Origin: Ianthella basta | Taxonomy: Eukaryota; Porifera; Demospongiae; Verongiida; Ianthellidae | Reading direction: 5' to 3' | Assembly (NCBI GenBank): GCA_964019415.1 | Contig: OZ025880.1 | Span: 3,402,813-3,466,812 of the forward strand | DNA: 64,000 nt | Shown here: positions 46,085-63,795 of the stretch, piece after piece | How the letters are laid out: every line of letters starts with the position of its first letter | Numbering within the stretch: position 1 is the first letter of the stretch | Program-made: the position numbers and the translations under genes | The notes under the pieces: generated by a model | Databases searched by the model: none | Seen by the model: the letters and a program-made list of their open reading frames with translations, nothing else | Told to the model about the DNA's origin: nothing

Positions 46085-46486
46085 GGGTCGAACAAACACG
46101 TACATACTCTATTCTGAGTTCAAATATTTGTTGTTTCCAATGAGCGAATATTCAATTATTTGTTCCACCAGAAGTGATTACCAAATATGGCAGTCTTCTG
46201 TGAAACGATTACTGGAAGTGGGTGGGGAAATATGGATTAAGAGCAGAACAGGTGCATTTGACCTGACAAAAGGCAATTTTCTATCTTCTGCGTAATCCAT
46301 GAACGTTCGGATATGTTTCATTCCTTAGATATCGACTGATTCACAAACAAAACAAGTTTTATGTGGGTGGAGGCCATTTTTATGATGTCATATACCTACA
46401 CAAATGTTCTAATGAATAAAATTATCCTTCGAATATATATTCAGCTACCAAATGATTATTCAACTGTTAGGTTATTTGTTCAACCC
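46085..46486. mobile_element. MITE, second of a tandem pair
   Basis: About 400 bp, roughly 80% similar along its full length to 45678-46066 in the same orientation. It ends in a decayed CAACCC. Confidence 0.8.
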
Positions 46487-46990
46487 TCACCATATTTATA
46501 ATATACATAATTATATTCATGAATTATTTACATATTAAGAGTTGGCAAAATGGAAAGTGACCCCACTTCTACCCTACTAGATCACTAGATGTGTACTGTT
46601 TACCAAATGGACCAATATTTGCAGGGGAAATGCCACAGGCAGACCATTTCTCCTGGAATAGTGGTCCTTCAGACCATTTTGCTAGAACAAATTCTGTAAC
46701 AGCCCAAACTGCTGTGTGAATGTATTTGATCATGATGACTGTGACTTCAATGATTTGTGATTTGATGGTGTGTAGTATCAAGTGACCCTTATTGCACCAC
46801 TGACACACCTGCATCAATGGTCTCTCTTTTGTGTATATGGCACAATTTGCTCATGACAGTATAATATGTACATGCCAGTGTTCCATGCTTGGATGTGAAT
46901 GTTTTATTGACTATCTCAGATGTTTCCCACAGTATTGTTCTGTGCTGCTTAGCTTCATACCCAGGCCCTTTCAGTTAATTGCATGGGTGA

Positions 46991-47165
46991 GGAAAACCCG
47001 GAGGTCTTTGTCAACTGCGTACAGTACTGTACGCAGTACGCAGCTGACAAAGACCTTCGGGTTGAAACGTCCTGCATTTGATTGATTTATCATTATCAGT
47101 TGTGTCTTGCTCAAGAATCTCGTATCAGTGTATTATCAACGCAACTTTGAGCCTCTACACTATCA
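46991..47165 (+). repeat. Hammerhead-like repeat, locus D, with inverted left arm
   Basis: Plus strand 47038-47078: stem I GCAG/CTGC, CUGACAA, stem II GACC closed by a UUCG loop on GGUU, GAAAC, GUC. G8 is A, which should abolish catalysis. A mirror copy (46991-47022) precedes it across a GTAC-rich centre. The 3' tail is shared with 31200-31310 and 33110-33180. Confidence 0.65.
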
Positions 47166-47768
47166 TTGACCTACTGGTTTGCTTTGTCACACTTCTGTAA
47201 GATGACGGTTATATGTTCGTATACAGTGCAGCAAAATTTATGTCTGCAAAGCGTTGCACATGCCTTAATTGCTTGGAGGAGGTTCTCCCATAGCCCTCCA
47301 CTTTCAGTTCTCAGCAGGGTACTAGGGGGCCTTCTTGGATGCATCATTCAGCTTCTCTTGTTGTCGTGATTTGCTGCAGTCTCACACATTTAGGCAAGGC
47401 TAGATTTGCTGAAGATGATAATATGAGGCGATGACAGCTAACTGGTCATGTTTCAGCATGATGTCAGGCAGTCTGACTCAGAAAGGGGAGCATGATACGA
47501 TGCACCTCAATTCTCGATTGTGTAATATGGAGAATATATGGACATATTATACTCCTTTCCCATAGTTTGGTATAATATAGAAACATTATGCAGTTGCAAC
47601 AGTGGGTACCAGACCATCTTTCACGCCCCACTAATTATCCACAGACGACCTTGGTACAAGGGTATGTATACAGCTTAGCTGCACTTTACTAGAGCTGTTC
47701 TGACAGACAGCAGAGTTTACCTTACACAATGTCATATTTCATTGATCTGCTATTTTTGTTTCCTCTAG

Positions 47769-47771
47769 ACT
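47769..47771 (+). other. Exon border upstream of PPM1-like start codon
   Basis: A pyrimidine-rich stretch ending in CTCTAG lies 3 bp before the ATG, so the coding exon is preceded by an intron and a non-coding 5' exon, which I could not place. Confidence 0.55.
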
Positions 47772-49178
47772 ATGGAAGGAGTCAAATCTATTCCAAACCC
47801 ACGTGAAATTTCGGTGGCAAAGTCAAGCCAAAACCCAGTATGCTATGAATATCAAAGACCCCCTTTTCTCAGACTGACTCAAAAGGATTTGAATGAGGCC
47901 AGAGATCATGGCCAGCGTAAGATCCTGCAACCTGCGAATCCAGACCAATTGCCATGGAGTGCTGGTTATGCAGAAGCCATCAATTCTGGAAAATCAATGT
48001 TCAAAAGTGAAGATCAGGCATCTGTATTCATTGGCTGCCTTGATATTGGGGAAAAGCAAGACCCGGTGCAGTATGTGCTTTTTGGTGTGTTTGATGGTCA
48101 TGCTGGTGCAGATGCTGCTCTATGGGCTGCCAACATTCTACACAGCCACGTGCAAGCCAACCTGCAGCCTATTAAGCAATACCTTGTTCAGGAAGAAACA
48201 GATGTCATCACCGAAAATGATCCCGGCCTAGGATACGTAACTGACCCCATTCCTAAGGATGACCTGGTAGTAGGAGCACTAGAGAAGTCATTTATTGATA
48301 TGGATGAGCAGATTAGAGTTGAGTCGCAGGCATATCGCATTGAGGGTGGTTGCACTGCTATGACGGCACTATTCTTGCAGAATAAGTTGTTCATAGCAAA
48401 TGCTGGGGATTGCAGGGCTGTGATTTTTAAGAATCACTTCACAGAGTGCTTCCCAATGTCCACGGATTTCACTCCTGAAACAGACCGAGTTCGACTTCAG
48501 TCGCTAGCATACCTACAGCCACAGTTGCTGAGCAAGTACTACGGCCGCCTAGAGTTTCAACGCCGCTTGAGAAAGAAAGACATGAAAGCCAAGGTCTTAT
48601 GCCGCGACAGGTACACCGAAGGATGGGTTTACCACACTGTGGAGGAAGAGGATATTGCTCGGGTCCCAATGATTTCTGGTCATGGGAAACGGGCTCGTCT
48701 GTTGTCAACCATTGGCACAACTCGTGGGTTCGGAGACCACTTTCTGGAGGCACCTGGGAATGTATTTGTCAAACCCTTCCTCACTCCAGTCCCAGAAGTT
48801 CGCATCTGTGATCTGAATAAAGAGAAATATGAACCAACCGACGTGGTGATTGTGGCAACAGACGGCTTGTGGGAATCTCTCTCTAATGAAGATGCTCTCA
48901 CCATTGCTAAGGAAACATCTCAGAAATTCCTGACAGCTGGGGATATCCTGTACCAAACAGTTGCACATGAGCTGGTTTTAGCTGCCAGGGGAAATTTTGG
49001 CCCCAGAGGTTGGAGAGGCAGGGACCAGCAAATTGCCAGCGGGGATGATATCACATGCTTTGTGATCCCCCTCCACAAATATTCCTCACCACCTGCAGCA
49101 GAGGCCAATGGGGAGTTCGACCCTGTGCTTTATAGTGCACCACCCTCCACATCATCCACCACCGAGGAAACACTGTGA
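47772..49178 (+). CDS. PPM1H-like: PPM1H/J/M-type protein phosphatase (PP2C family)
   Basis: A metal-dependent Ser/Thr phosphatase of 468 aa in one uninterrupted coding exon. PP2C motifs are all visible: FGVFDGHAG (first metal Asp, residues ~107-113), GGCTA, ANAGDCRAV, TRGFGDH, ATDGLWE (~362-368) and SGDDITCFV (~423-431). Segments typical of the PPM1H/J/M subgroup are LPWSAGYAEAINSGKS near residue 60, the FTPETDRVRLQ stretch and the long insert before GKRARLLSTIG. Length matches PPM1M (about 460) and PPM1H/J (about 505-515). Family knowledge: PPM1H acts on phosphorylated Rab GTPases; whether this protein shares that substrate cannot be read here. It converges on the PLXDC-like gene with 263 bp between stop codons. 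Confidence 0.93.
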   Translation: MEGVKSIPNPREISVAKSSQNPVCYEYQRPPFLRLTQKDLNEARDHGQRKILQPANPDQLPWSAGYAEAINSGKSMFKSEDQASVFIGCLDIGEKQDPVQYVLFGVFDGHAGADAALWAANILHSHVQANLQPIKQYLVQEETDVITENDPGLGYVTDPIPKDDLVVGALEKSFIDMDEQIRVESQAYRIEGGCTAMTALFLQNKLFIANAGDCRAVIFKNHFTECFPMSTDFTPETDRVRLQSLAYLQPQLLSKYYGRLEFQRRLRKKDMKAKVLCRDRYTEGWVYHTVEEEDIARVPMISGHGKRARLLSTIGTTRGFGDHFLEAPGNVFVKPFLTPVPEVRICDLNKEKYEPTDVVIVATDGLWESLSNEDALTIAKETSQKFLTAGDILYQTVAHELVLAARGNFGPRGWRGRDQQIASGDDITCFVIPLHKYSSPPAAEANGEFDPVLYSAPPSTSSTTEETL

Positions 49179-49248
49179 CATGTACATGCAGCATGTGTGA
49201 ACGTACGTATGTAGCAGCTATAAATCAGCTTGCTTTGCTTTGATGAGC

Positions 49249-49254
49249 TTTATT
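49249..49254 (-). terminator. Candidate poly(A) signal of the PLXDC-like gene
   Basis: AATAAA on the minus strand (TTTATT on plus), about 190 bp past the stop at 49442. Only 71 bp separate it from the PPM1-like stop codon, so the two 3' UTRs probably overlap. Confidence 0.5.
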
Positions 49255-49441
49255 AACTGTACTACTTACAAGCATGATATACAATATCTGTATGCAGTAC
49301 ATATGGTAATGTAAAATTATATAATTATGTTGTACATGGTACGTATTTTACTCACTTATAATTTGGTTTTGTACACTAGTTGCAGCCTTCATGGTTAATG
49401 CATGTTTACTTATATGAATCATTGCAAAGACACATTACAGT

Positions 49442-55992
<6,551 letters not shown>

Positions 55993-56104
55993 CTTTACTA
56001 CACTTTACTACACAGTTGAACTGAATTTTTGTTTGCCAACTCCGTTGCATATCTTTATAAACTAAGTCACGTGACAAGGCGTGCCGAATGACGCAATTGT
56101 CAAG
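55993..56104. promoter_or_regulatory. Bidirectional promoter with GTCACGTGAC element
   Basis: Only 112 bp separate the start codons of the PLXDC-like gene (-) and the unidentified gene (+). The gap holds a perfect palindromic E-box GTCACGTGAC (56066-56075), the form bound by USF and TFEB/MITF-type bHLH-Zip factors, and a TGACGCAAT site (56089-56097) resembling ATF/C-EBP targets. Next to and over the + ATG lies CAAGATGGCAGCC (56101-56113), a YY1-type initiator-proximal motif. There is no TATA box in a usual position. Function is inferred from position and motif. Confidence 0.6.
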
Positions 56105-59100
56105 ATGGCAGCCCTGAGAGGACTGAAGGCCATTTTTGGTCGAACGGTAAGTTCCACAACAACCCGAGTTGGGTTTTTCTGTTTAGTCAAAGGCAAATTG
56201 TGTTAGGAAAAATCTCACATACGAACAAGGAACAGCTGGTTAAAGCCTGACAGTGTGCCGCACATGATAGCCACCCCTACTCTCTCCGTCTAGAAGGAAC
56301 AAAAGTCTCCCACCGCCCTGCTGCACCCACCTACCAAGGTGAGCAACACGCCAGCATACATTATGTCGTATTTGCATGCTTATGTGATTGGTTCACCGAG
56401 CAATGATCATCTACAGTATTCATTTAGTGTCTCGCTGTGGCTACACGTCCTAACGCCCATTTTCATGGGCTAACCGTCCGGACATCATTCGCGCGTGGTT
56501 TTATTATATATATCTGGAGTGATGTTGGTACTGTAGTCAGCAGTTGGTACATGCGAAGCTGTCTGAATTGGTCTGTGCTGTCAAGCAGAAGAAGCTATAA
56601 TAGCGGATAATCATGAAAGGAGTAAACAAGGGCACCTGTAGAATTGCAGGGGTGACTGGGCAAGAAGTCCAAGGCAGCAAGCATGGCACGCCAGCATGCT
56701 ATTATACAGTTATATGAGTGATGGATTAATATGTAATCATAGCTATACGTGCACATACTTTGTATAATGACTATACTAGCTAAGAGGATGTTACAGTAAA
56801 ATTATTCTGGAGTTCCCATGTCAAGCAGCAAATGAATCCAATATGTCATCCATGGAATGCCATAGGGTGCTGGAGAGCTCCCCTCAATGTACAGGAAAGC
56901 TAGATTTGATAGTCTCTCCTGTGACATTGTAGAGCAAAGATAGGTTTTCATTCACTTTAGTGAAGAAAAGGACCACTCAGCTGCTGCTGAAGTGATGCTA
57001 AAGGACATAGCTATTTGCAGGCACTTCAGTAGCTGTGGAAATCCCAGTGGCCTTCCCCGAACTTTGCTTTGATCCAGTACTGGCACTTTCACTGTGGTCA
57101 TCCATTCTACCATTATACAATTACACAATAACATGCCACCAAAGTTAACATGGCCGTTCGAGACTGCTACTGTTCGAGGAGGGATGGAAGTAGGTCATAA
57201 TTGAACTCTACTCTAGAGTCATGCCTAAAGAAGGCTTGACACAGAAGTAGTACAGTACTTGATGGGTCATGGGTATTTGATCAATGCATGGTTCATTATC
57301 TACAGGCAGTGTGCATGCATGCCTATTGTTCCTTATTACTTTGTAATGATTGAAAAAATAAAAAAGTACTTGATGGGTTAAAGTATAAGTGCACTACCTA
57401 AGGATACTAACGTAGCTTGAGTGCTACATGCCCAAACTGCATTGTAGCTACTTCTGCTATATATGAAATTATGCCCAGGTATGCCCGGGTCTGCAGGCGC
57501 CCCTGGGAGTAAGGGAGTCAGGCCCACCCGCTCTCTCTCTTCCTCTCAGAACTGTCCATTTCTTCTTCTCAGTATTTTCCCGTTACCTGTACAGCCCTCG
57601 TTTCTGAAGCCTCCCTGTCATCAAAGTATAGTATGTTCTGCTTGACAGCACAGACCAATCCAGGACAGCTTCGTTTGTACCAAGTGCTGACTACAGTACT
57701 AACACTGCTCAAGACAGTTATTCCTGGAAATGGCTGTCCAGATCCACATGTGTAGCCACAGCATTAAATGATTAGGTTATTGTTGTGATATTGATCTTGC
57801 AGTGTTATTGTACACTACCTCTCACAAAGGATGTACAAGGCAGCAGCACTAATCTGCCCTTTGTGTGATTGTTTCTAGATTTGTGATAAGCAGATTGGAG
57901 ATATCTGCACCTTTATGGTAATGGTGTCTTCTACAAAGGAGCTGCTATGAAGTGGTATTCTAGGTTGGCTATTAGACATTATTGGGGCAAGCCTAAGCAA
58001 GCCCCTTCCCTTGTGAGTAGTATGGTGGCTCTGTCTGTTTGTGCCACGGGGGAAAGTTTTGGCGTAATATTTTGATCGGGGTCTACAATGTAAGTAGATG
58101 TACATATATACACCGTTTGCTCCCAATTCCAATGCCATTTATAACAGCCATTTTGCATCTCATAAGCATTGTGGTTGTGCTATCATGCATATCATTATAC
58201 ACAATGGATAGCGTCAATACAATGTCCTAACCATCCCTACATAGACAGCACTACCGTGCTGTCAGATATACTGTCATTAGCATAGACACTCGACCCTACC
58301 TATAAAGGTCATTAGGCATGGCATGCTACAACTATGGATCACACCATGGGCAATTCTACGGGCTGTAGGCTGTCAGACTAGCAAGACAGCCAAATTGACC
58401 TAAAATGTATAGCAGCACACATGCACAGAAGAGACAGCACAAGGCAAGAGAAGAGCATCATTCTGTTTAATGCTTAATCAGTGCATGAATCAGTGAAACA
58501 GCCACTGCATGGCGCTTCCTCAGGCTCGCCCCACAATGCTTTGCATACACTAGTATTGATGATTTGTTCGATTCCAGCTAAATGATTCCAAGTCTTCGTA
58601 CTGACTTTTCAGCCACATGCTGTGGCCTTGATCAGAGTACATCAGCACACCTTGATACAAGTAAAGGTTAGAAGTCTACACAATAAGTAGCTACAGATAT
58701 GTAACTCCATACTGACTGGCTAAATTGGGTCTAGTGATGTCACCAATTATTATGGTAAACTAATGATGTCATCTTGGCCTATGACCTTCTGAAGCTGAAG
58801 CCTTGGTCCAATTCATCACCCCCCTGCATCCTGGAGGGAGATGTACATGGCTTCCTTGATCAGCAGCATGGTCTTGTTGTCCTCTTGATCATGGATCCTT
58901 GTGTCTTCCCAAAGGATTGACTGTTGCTGGAAGTACATGATCAATCAAAGCACAGCACAGACAGCAAGGCAACAGTAGAACTGAGCTGAAGATCAAAGTC
59001 GAAGATAGTGTCATTGGTTTACTATAGTTAGTGATATCACTTGACTCAATCTTTAGCCAATCAGTGTGTAGGTATTTGTTAGTCTTGTATAGCCCAGACA

Positions 59101-59406
59101 CTTTCCTCTGCTGCCGCTATTGCACAAGATGGACGAAAGACCAATGATCCTGAGCAATGATGTCAGAATATGAATTGGTGGGGAGAAGCGGTCTGGGCAA
59201 CATGAGACTAGGTATATTCATCTTGGTATTTTTACTGCACCAAGTAACCGTAAATAATGAACTGTATAAGGGAGAGTCTGGGAGACACTAATGAAACAGA
59301 TCACAGAAATTGGCAAACTGTAATAGTTTGTTCATGAGCGACTCCCTTATACTGAGCTTACTATTTACCAACACTCTACATTTTGCAGCTCAGCTGTGTG
59401 TGTGTG

Positions 59407-59479
<73 letters not shown>

Positions 59480-62400
59480 ATGTGCATGTGCATGTGTGTG
59501 TGTGTGTGTGTGACTGGATATGTGTGTAGGAAGAGGACTGGGGAGAGAGAATATGTATGCAGTGGCATGTGATTGTAATAGAACTGCCATGAGTACATGT
59601 TGCACTGTTATGCATGCCCAGTGCCATGGCCTGTGTATCTGTACTCGGTGTGTGTGGAGGGAGGTGTATACTTGGGTATATGCTTGGTGTAAGGAACATC
59701 AATATGGACTAGCTGGGGTATGTACATTTGTATATGGCCAATTTTGAAGAGAGGGGAGGTGGGCCTTTAGATCATCAAACAATTGCTTCTTAAATGTTTT
59801 AGTCTTTACTGGCTCTTAACGGTACATTGCTCTTGCTGGCAAGCACATTACAGATTGCTCTCACTACGCATGTATATGTGCATGTGGATATGTGAGAATC
59901 AACGTACACATTGCACCATTACACAGCCACTTCCACTATCCACAGTACATGATACACCCAATTCTAAATAGTATGCTGATAGCTAGAGATGGATACATGC
60001 ACTCATGTTTTTACATGTGTGCATGTATTTTACACATTACACATTCATAGCAGCTCATCAGTCCAATGCACACACATTCCCGCATGGGGCATGTGTACTA
60101 CGTATGTGCACTCTAGTTGAACTGGCAATCTTTAATGGTACTATACAGAAGCCAACTCATTCAAGCCAGGCAATGTTGTAAGCATAGTAATTGCAACTAT
60201 GTACTTATGAGTATTACCACAAGCCTATTTTCTATTGTGTGGGCTCAGGTGTTAGCCGTAAATGTGCAGTTGTTTGAAATGACTGCACTGTAGTTATATT
60301 GTGTTGTGGTATAGTGCAATCTGTGTGTGCAATCTATTGCAATCTTATCTTTCTGTATGTATAGCTCATGTTTATGTAATAGTTAAATGCTGACCAAGAG
60401 GTGTCTCTGAGATTTAGAACACGAGGCACGAGGGCGCGAAGCGCCCGAGTGCCGAGTGGTCTAAATCTTCAGAGACACCGATTGGTCAGCATTTAAGTGT
60501 TATAGATCCCAACGATTGGGCAAGGAGCGGCAGCGAATCAGTTTAACTATTCGTACTTGCGTCATCACGCGTCTTCCGGAAGTAGTTGGCAATTTCTGAC
60601 AATGGCCGAGAAAACGTCGTTTGGTTATTGGGTTTGTTTTGTGGGATCTCACAGCAGACATTCCTAAAGGCCGGCAGTGGATGCGGCGCGTAAGCTGAAC
60701 GTAAGCTTACTCACTGACAGCCCCGTCAGCCACAGTGTTTCCCAGAGCGGTGTCCTAAGCCTGTTCCCAGCTCGTAATCAGTTCCTTTCTCAGCTCTGGT
60801 TCGTAGGCCGTTGCATGCCGGATTGTTGCGTTACCCTGTTTGTCGACGAAGCAAGTAAGCCGAGCGAACTGTGCATCGTATGTTGTGGAGTTAGCTACTA
60901 TTGTTATCGCAGCTGCAGCTTCTCTGCTATAGACCACGGGCCCAAGCCACGCCCATGCTCTAAATCGCTATTTAGAGCATAGGCGCGAACGCCGCGCGTG
61001 CCACGCCCATGCTCTAAATCGGCATTTAGAGCATAGCGCGAACGACGCGCGTGCCACGCCCATGCTCTAAATTGCTATTTAGAGCATAGGCGCGAACGCC
61101 GCGCGTCGAATTAGAACACGGCTAGACGAAATAGACCACGGCGCGAAACAACACCCGGGGTGTCTACGACGTTTAGAAACATCATTTAGACGCACGTTAC
61201 CATGGCAACGGGATCTATATATAGGTTATATCGAGATCCGAGGTGTCTACGGGATTTAGAACACCGTGGGAAACCGATTACTATAGAGGCCCTTGCGCTT
61301 CGCTTGTGGGCCTCTATATCGGTTTCCTAGGTGTTCTAAATTTCGTAGACACCGAAGGAGCTCGGTATAAGGTGTTTAGACTATGATAGCAACCAGCGTC
61401 AATATGGGGAAGGACCGCGCTGGCCAGTTCTACCGAGAAATGACGACAAAAAGGTAGCCGAGTAGTCCATCGGCAGCATAAACTGCACGGAAACAACCCT
61501 GCAAAGTCCAGCTGCCGTGAAATACCTCAGAACGTTGCTAAAGTTAATTTCGCTCCAAGCTTATCACAGCTACGTTGTCGAAAGTTTGCCTTAAATCGCC
61601 AGAAGCTACCAGAGGTGGTATAAGTTGAATCAGAGGTGGTATAAGTGAATCAGAGGTGGTATAAACGATTTAGAACACCTCCATTGGACCAATCAGATTA
61701 CAGCAATATGTTGCATCATGGTCTAAATGTATTTATCTGTGTGTACTGTATATTGCTAATTGGCTGACATGGATGTCATAAGGACTCTAACCCTAGCACT
61801 GTGTAAGGAATAGTAGCTCCATGGTGTAGAGGTCCATACGTACATACATACATTCTCCAGTTATGTCACCCCCTCCAGTGACTGACAGCTAATGTTGTCA
61901 ACTAGCATAGTGATATAAGTACTAGCTTATTTTATAAACATTTAATTGCCGTTGCTAGGTGGTTGCTATGTTTATTGAGTTACTATAAAAGTGCTACTTG
62001 TTGTGAGAGATGACAGTTTCCTATCAGACAGCGATTATATCTTATTGGAGAGCAATTATATCTTATTGGAGAGCAAGAATATGTAATTGGGTTCATGAAA
62101 GTATCTAATCAGGTTCAGTGTGATTCAATCAATAGCAACAACACCTCGCATGCAAGTGCATGCATTCATCATTGATACTTTAGACTACCGAACCATTTCA
62201 TATGGTTGGGTTTAGAATATCTATGGCACTGCTGTAGATTCAGTCATAGAAAAGGGCACAAAAAGCTTAATCCTATTGAAAGCACTCAGCAAACTGCTTA
62301 CTGCTGTTCTACTGTACTACAGCTGTTGCAAATTTGTGCATCAAAGGTGCCCGATTCTTCTGCATGAGAAGACCGAAAGACATCTCAGGTAGCTAGCTAG

Positions 62401-63795
62401 CTACTGAACAAACATAGAGACTCAGATTACAGTCAATTACGCCACAGTTGATCACCGATCCATCGTGCTGTCCCACCGTCAGATTCCTCTGAACCAACTT
62501 GGCTCCCTCCACCTTTCATGCCGTCAGCTGCATCTTCCGCCGACACACGATTCATCAACCAAGTCTTGTTGGAACCTTTAATTGCATCGCAGCAGATAGG
62601 CAAGATGTCTTATGGAGGGGTAGCATACAGACATTTTCTGCCTGGTTAGTCTGGCTCCGCATGCTAGCTCTCCTAAACAGTAATAATGTTGCAATGGATT
62701 CATCCATGTTCTTTAGCACTTTACTTATTTGGCAAGAAACCAATTAACATTCGCCCACTCTTCCCTTTGATTGGCAAATAAATCACTTATAACACCTCCT
62801 TTTTGGAATGCCACTGATTTAGAAGCACTCCATGTGCTTATAAATCAGCAAGATCCCTCAAGGAAGTGTTATAACTAATCTTACTATAATTTGCGGGATC
62901 TAGGATTTTTATGTATGTTTGTTCAGCCATAAAATTGGCACCTTGCCGGGAATCGGCTCAAGACGCTCCTTGCCATGTTCTTACCAGGGGGGCCATGTTC
63001 TTAGCAGGGTGCCGTTCGCCTAGCTGCCTTGCGGCCAAAGAGCGAGACGTCCTTCGTCAATTCTCCACGGGCCGACACGCCATTTTTAACATTATTGACC
63101 GGCCCTTCCACACTTGGTCATTGGCGTACTTGATACGAGCCAGTTAAGGGAGTGGGGAAACATGAGCTTAGAGGGGTGCCATTCACCTAGCTGCCCTGCA
63201 GCCGAAGAAAGCGCTTCCTTTTTTTATGTGGGCCGAGACGCCATTTTTAATTATTGGTCTCTAAGACTTTCCGTTACGGGAGATCTTTTCCGTTGTTGGC
63301 AAACATTCGAATTAAACTCTACTGTCGTTATAGCAGCCAGCCTCCGTTGCTACCTGTGCAGATAGTTCAAACTGGCATGCAAGGAGCCGACTCACTGGCT
63401 TGCAATAAGCCGGGAACCCGCCATTTTATACTACTCTTGTAGCCCTTGACAATGTACATACAGTATTTAATTCCGCCATAAGAATGTGACGTCACATCCA
63501 GCCGAAGTGGGCTGAGCACGCGGAGAGACCCGTCCAAAGGGTGGGTCTGTCCACTAGTACATATAATCCATATGCACTCTTGCAGTACATTCGCATGCTG
63601 GCCTTAAAACAATATCCTATGTGTTAAAGCTATGAATGCTTTCTAATCTATGATGTGTTGATATATATGATGTAATGGGCTTGCATGCATCTTGTACTTT
63701 GATGGAAATTGCTGTCATTTGCATGGGTTCTTTACATACTGTATCTTGCTCTGCAGCTCAAAAGGGAGGCACATGAAGGTCAAAATGATGACAAG
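56105..63795 (+). CDS. Unidentified gene, first three exons (3'-partial)
   Basis: Exon 56105-56146 encodes MAALRGLKAIFGRT. Exon 56294-56338 adds 15 residues (KEQKSPTALLHPPTK). After a 7.4-kb repeat-filled intron, exon 63757-63795 adds 13 (LKREAHEGQNDDK). All borders are phase 0 with good GT/AG sites. The product start is basic and Ala/Leu-rich, and might be a mitochondrial or nuclear signal, but I do not recognise it. Further exons must lie beyond 64,000. The third exon is the least certain because the intron is long. The first exon overlaps a YY1-like site and shares its promoter with the PLXDC-like gene. Confidence 0.55.
56820..57134 (-). pseudogene. hAT transposase remnant with in-frame stop
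   Basis: The minus-strand frame reads LGFPQLLKCLQIAMSFSITS, then AAAEWSFSSLK, a stop, then MKTYLCSTMSQERLSNLAFL. This is the hAT C-terminal dimerisation motif broken by one stop codon. Only the C-terminal end of the transposase is present. Confidence 0.8.
57135..59392. other. Intronic sequence without a recognisable gene
   Basis: I see no coding exon, transposon terminus or RNA gene here. Short open frames (57463-57645, 58039-58230, 58889-59101) have no family resemblance. Confidence 0.5.
59393..59511. repeat. (TG)n microsatellite, interrupted
   Basis: A 119-bp TG tract with CG and CATG interruptions near both ends. Confidence 0.95.
60384..60497. repeat. Hairpin repeat (114 bp)
   Basis: The arms AAATGCTGACCAAGAGGTGT / inverted copy at right (ending TCAGCATTTAA) enclose a second, CpG-rich hairpin (GGCACGAGGGCGCGAAGCGC and its mirror). 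Confidence 0.8.
60947..61106. repeat. Three tandem 53-54-bp units, each with two palindromes
   Basis: Units start at 60947, 61001 and 61054 (CCACGCCCATGCTCTAAAT). Each contains ATGCTCTAAAT / ATTTAGAGCAT and GGCGCGAACGCCGCGCG, both self-complementary. The units are about 93% alike and very CpG-rich compared with the rest of the window. Confidence 0.9.
61241..61357. repeat. Hairpin repeat (117 bp)
   Basis: GGTGTCTACGGGATTTAGAA at left and its mirror at right enclose a second stem (GAAACCGAT... AGAGGCCC / GGGCCTCT ...ATCGGTTTC). It shares the TTTAGAACAC motif with 60384-60497 and with 61668-61680. Confidence 0.85.
61609..61668. repeat. Short tandem repeat, CAGAGGTGGTATAA x3
   Basis: Three units of about 20-22 bp, next to the hairpin cluster and just before another TTTAGAACACC end, suggesting one composite element from 60.4 to 61.7 kb. 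Confidence 0.7.
63007..63270. repeat. Tandem duplication, period 167 bp
   Basis: GGGTGCCRTTCRCCTAGCTGCC recurs at 63007 and 63174, followed in both copies by GGGCCGASACGCCATTTTTAA-like sequence. About 80% alike. Confidence 0.75.

Noticed and set aside
60677-60982. 101-codon open frame next to the hairpin cluster
   Set aside because: It runs into the palindromic 54-bp units, has no family resemblance, and is probably composition-driven.
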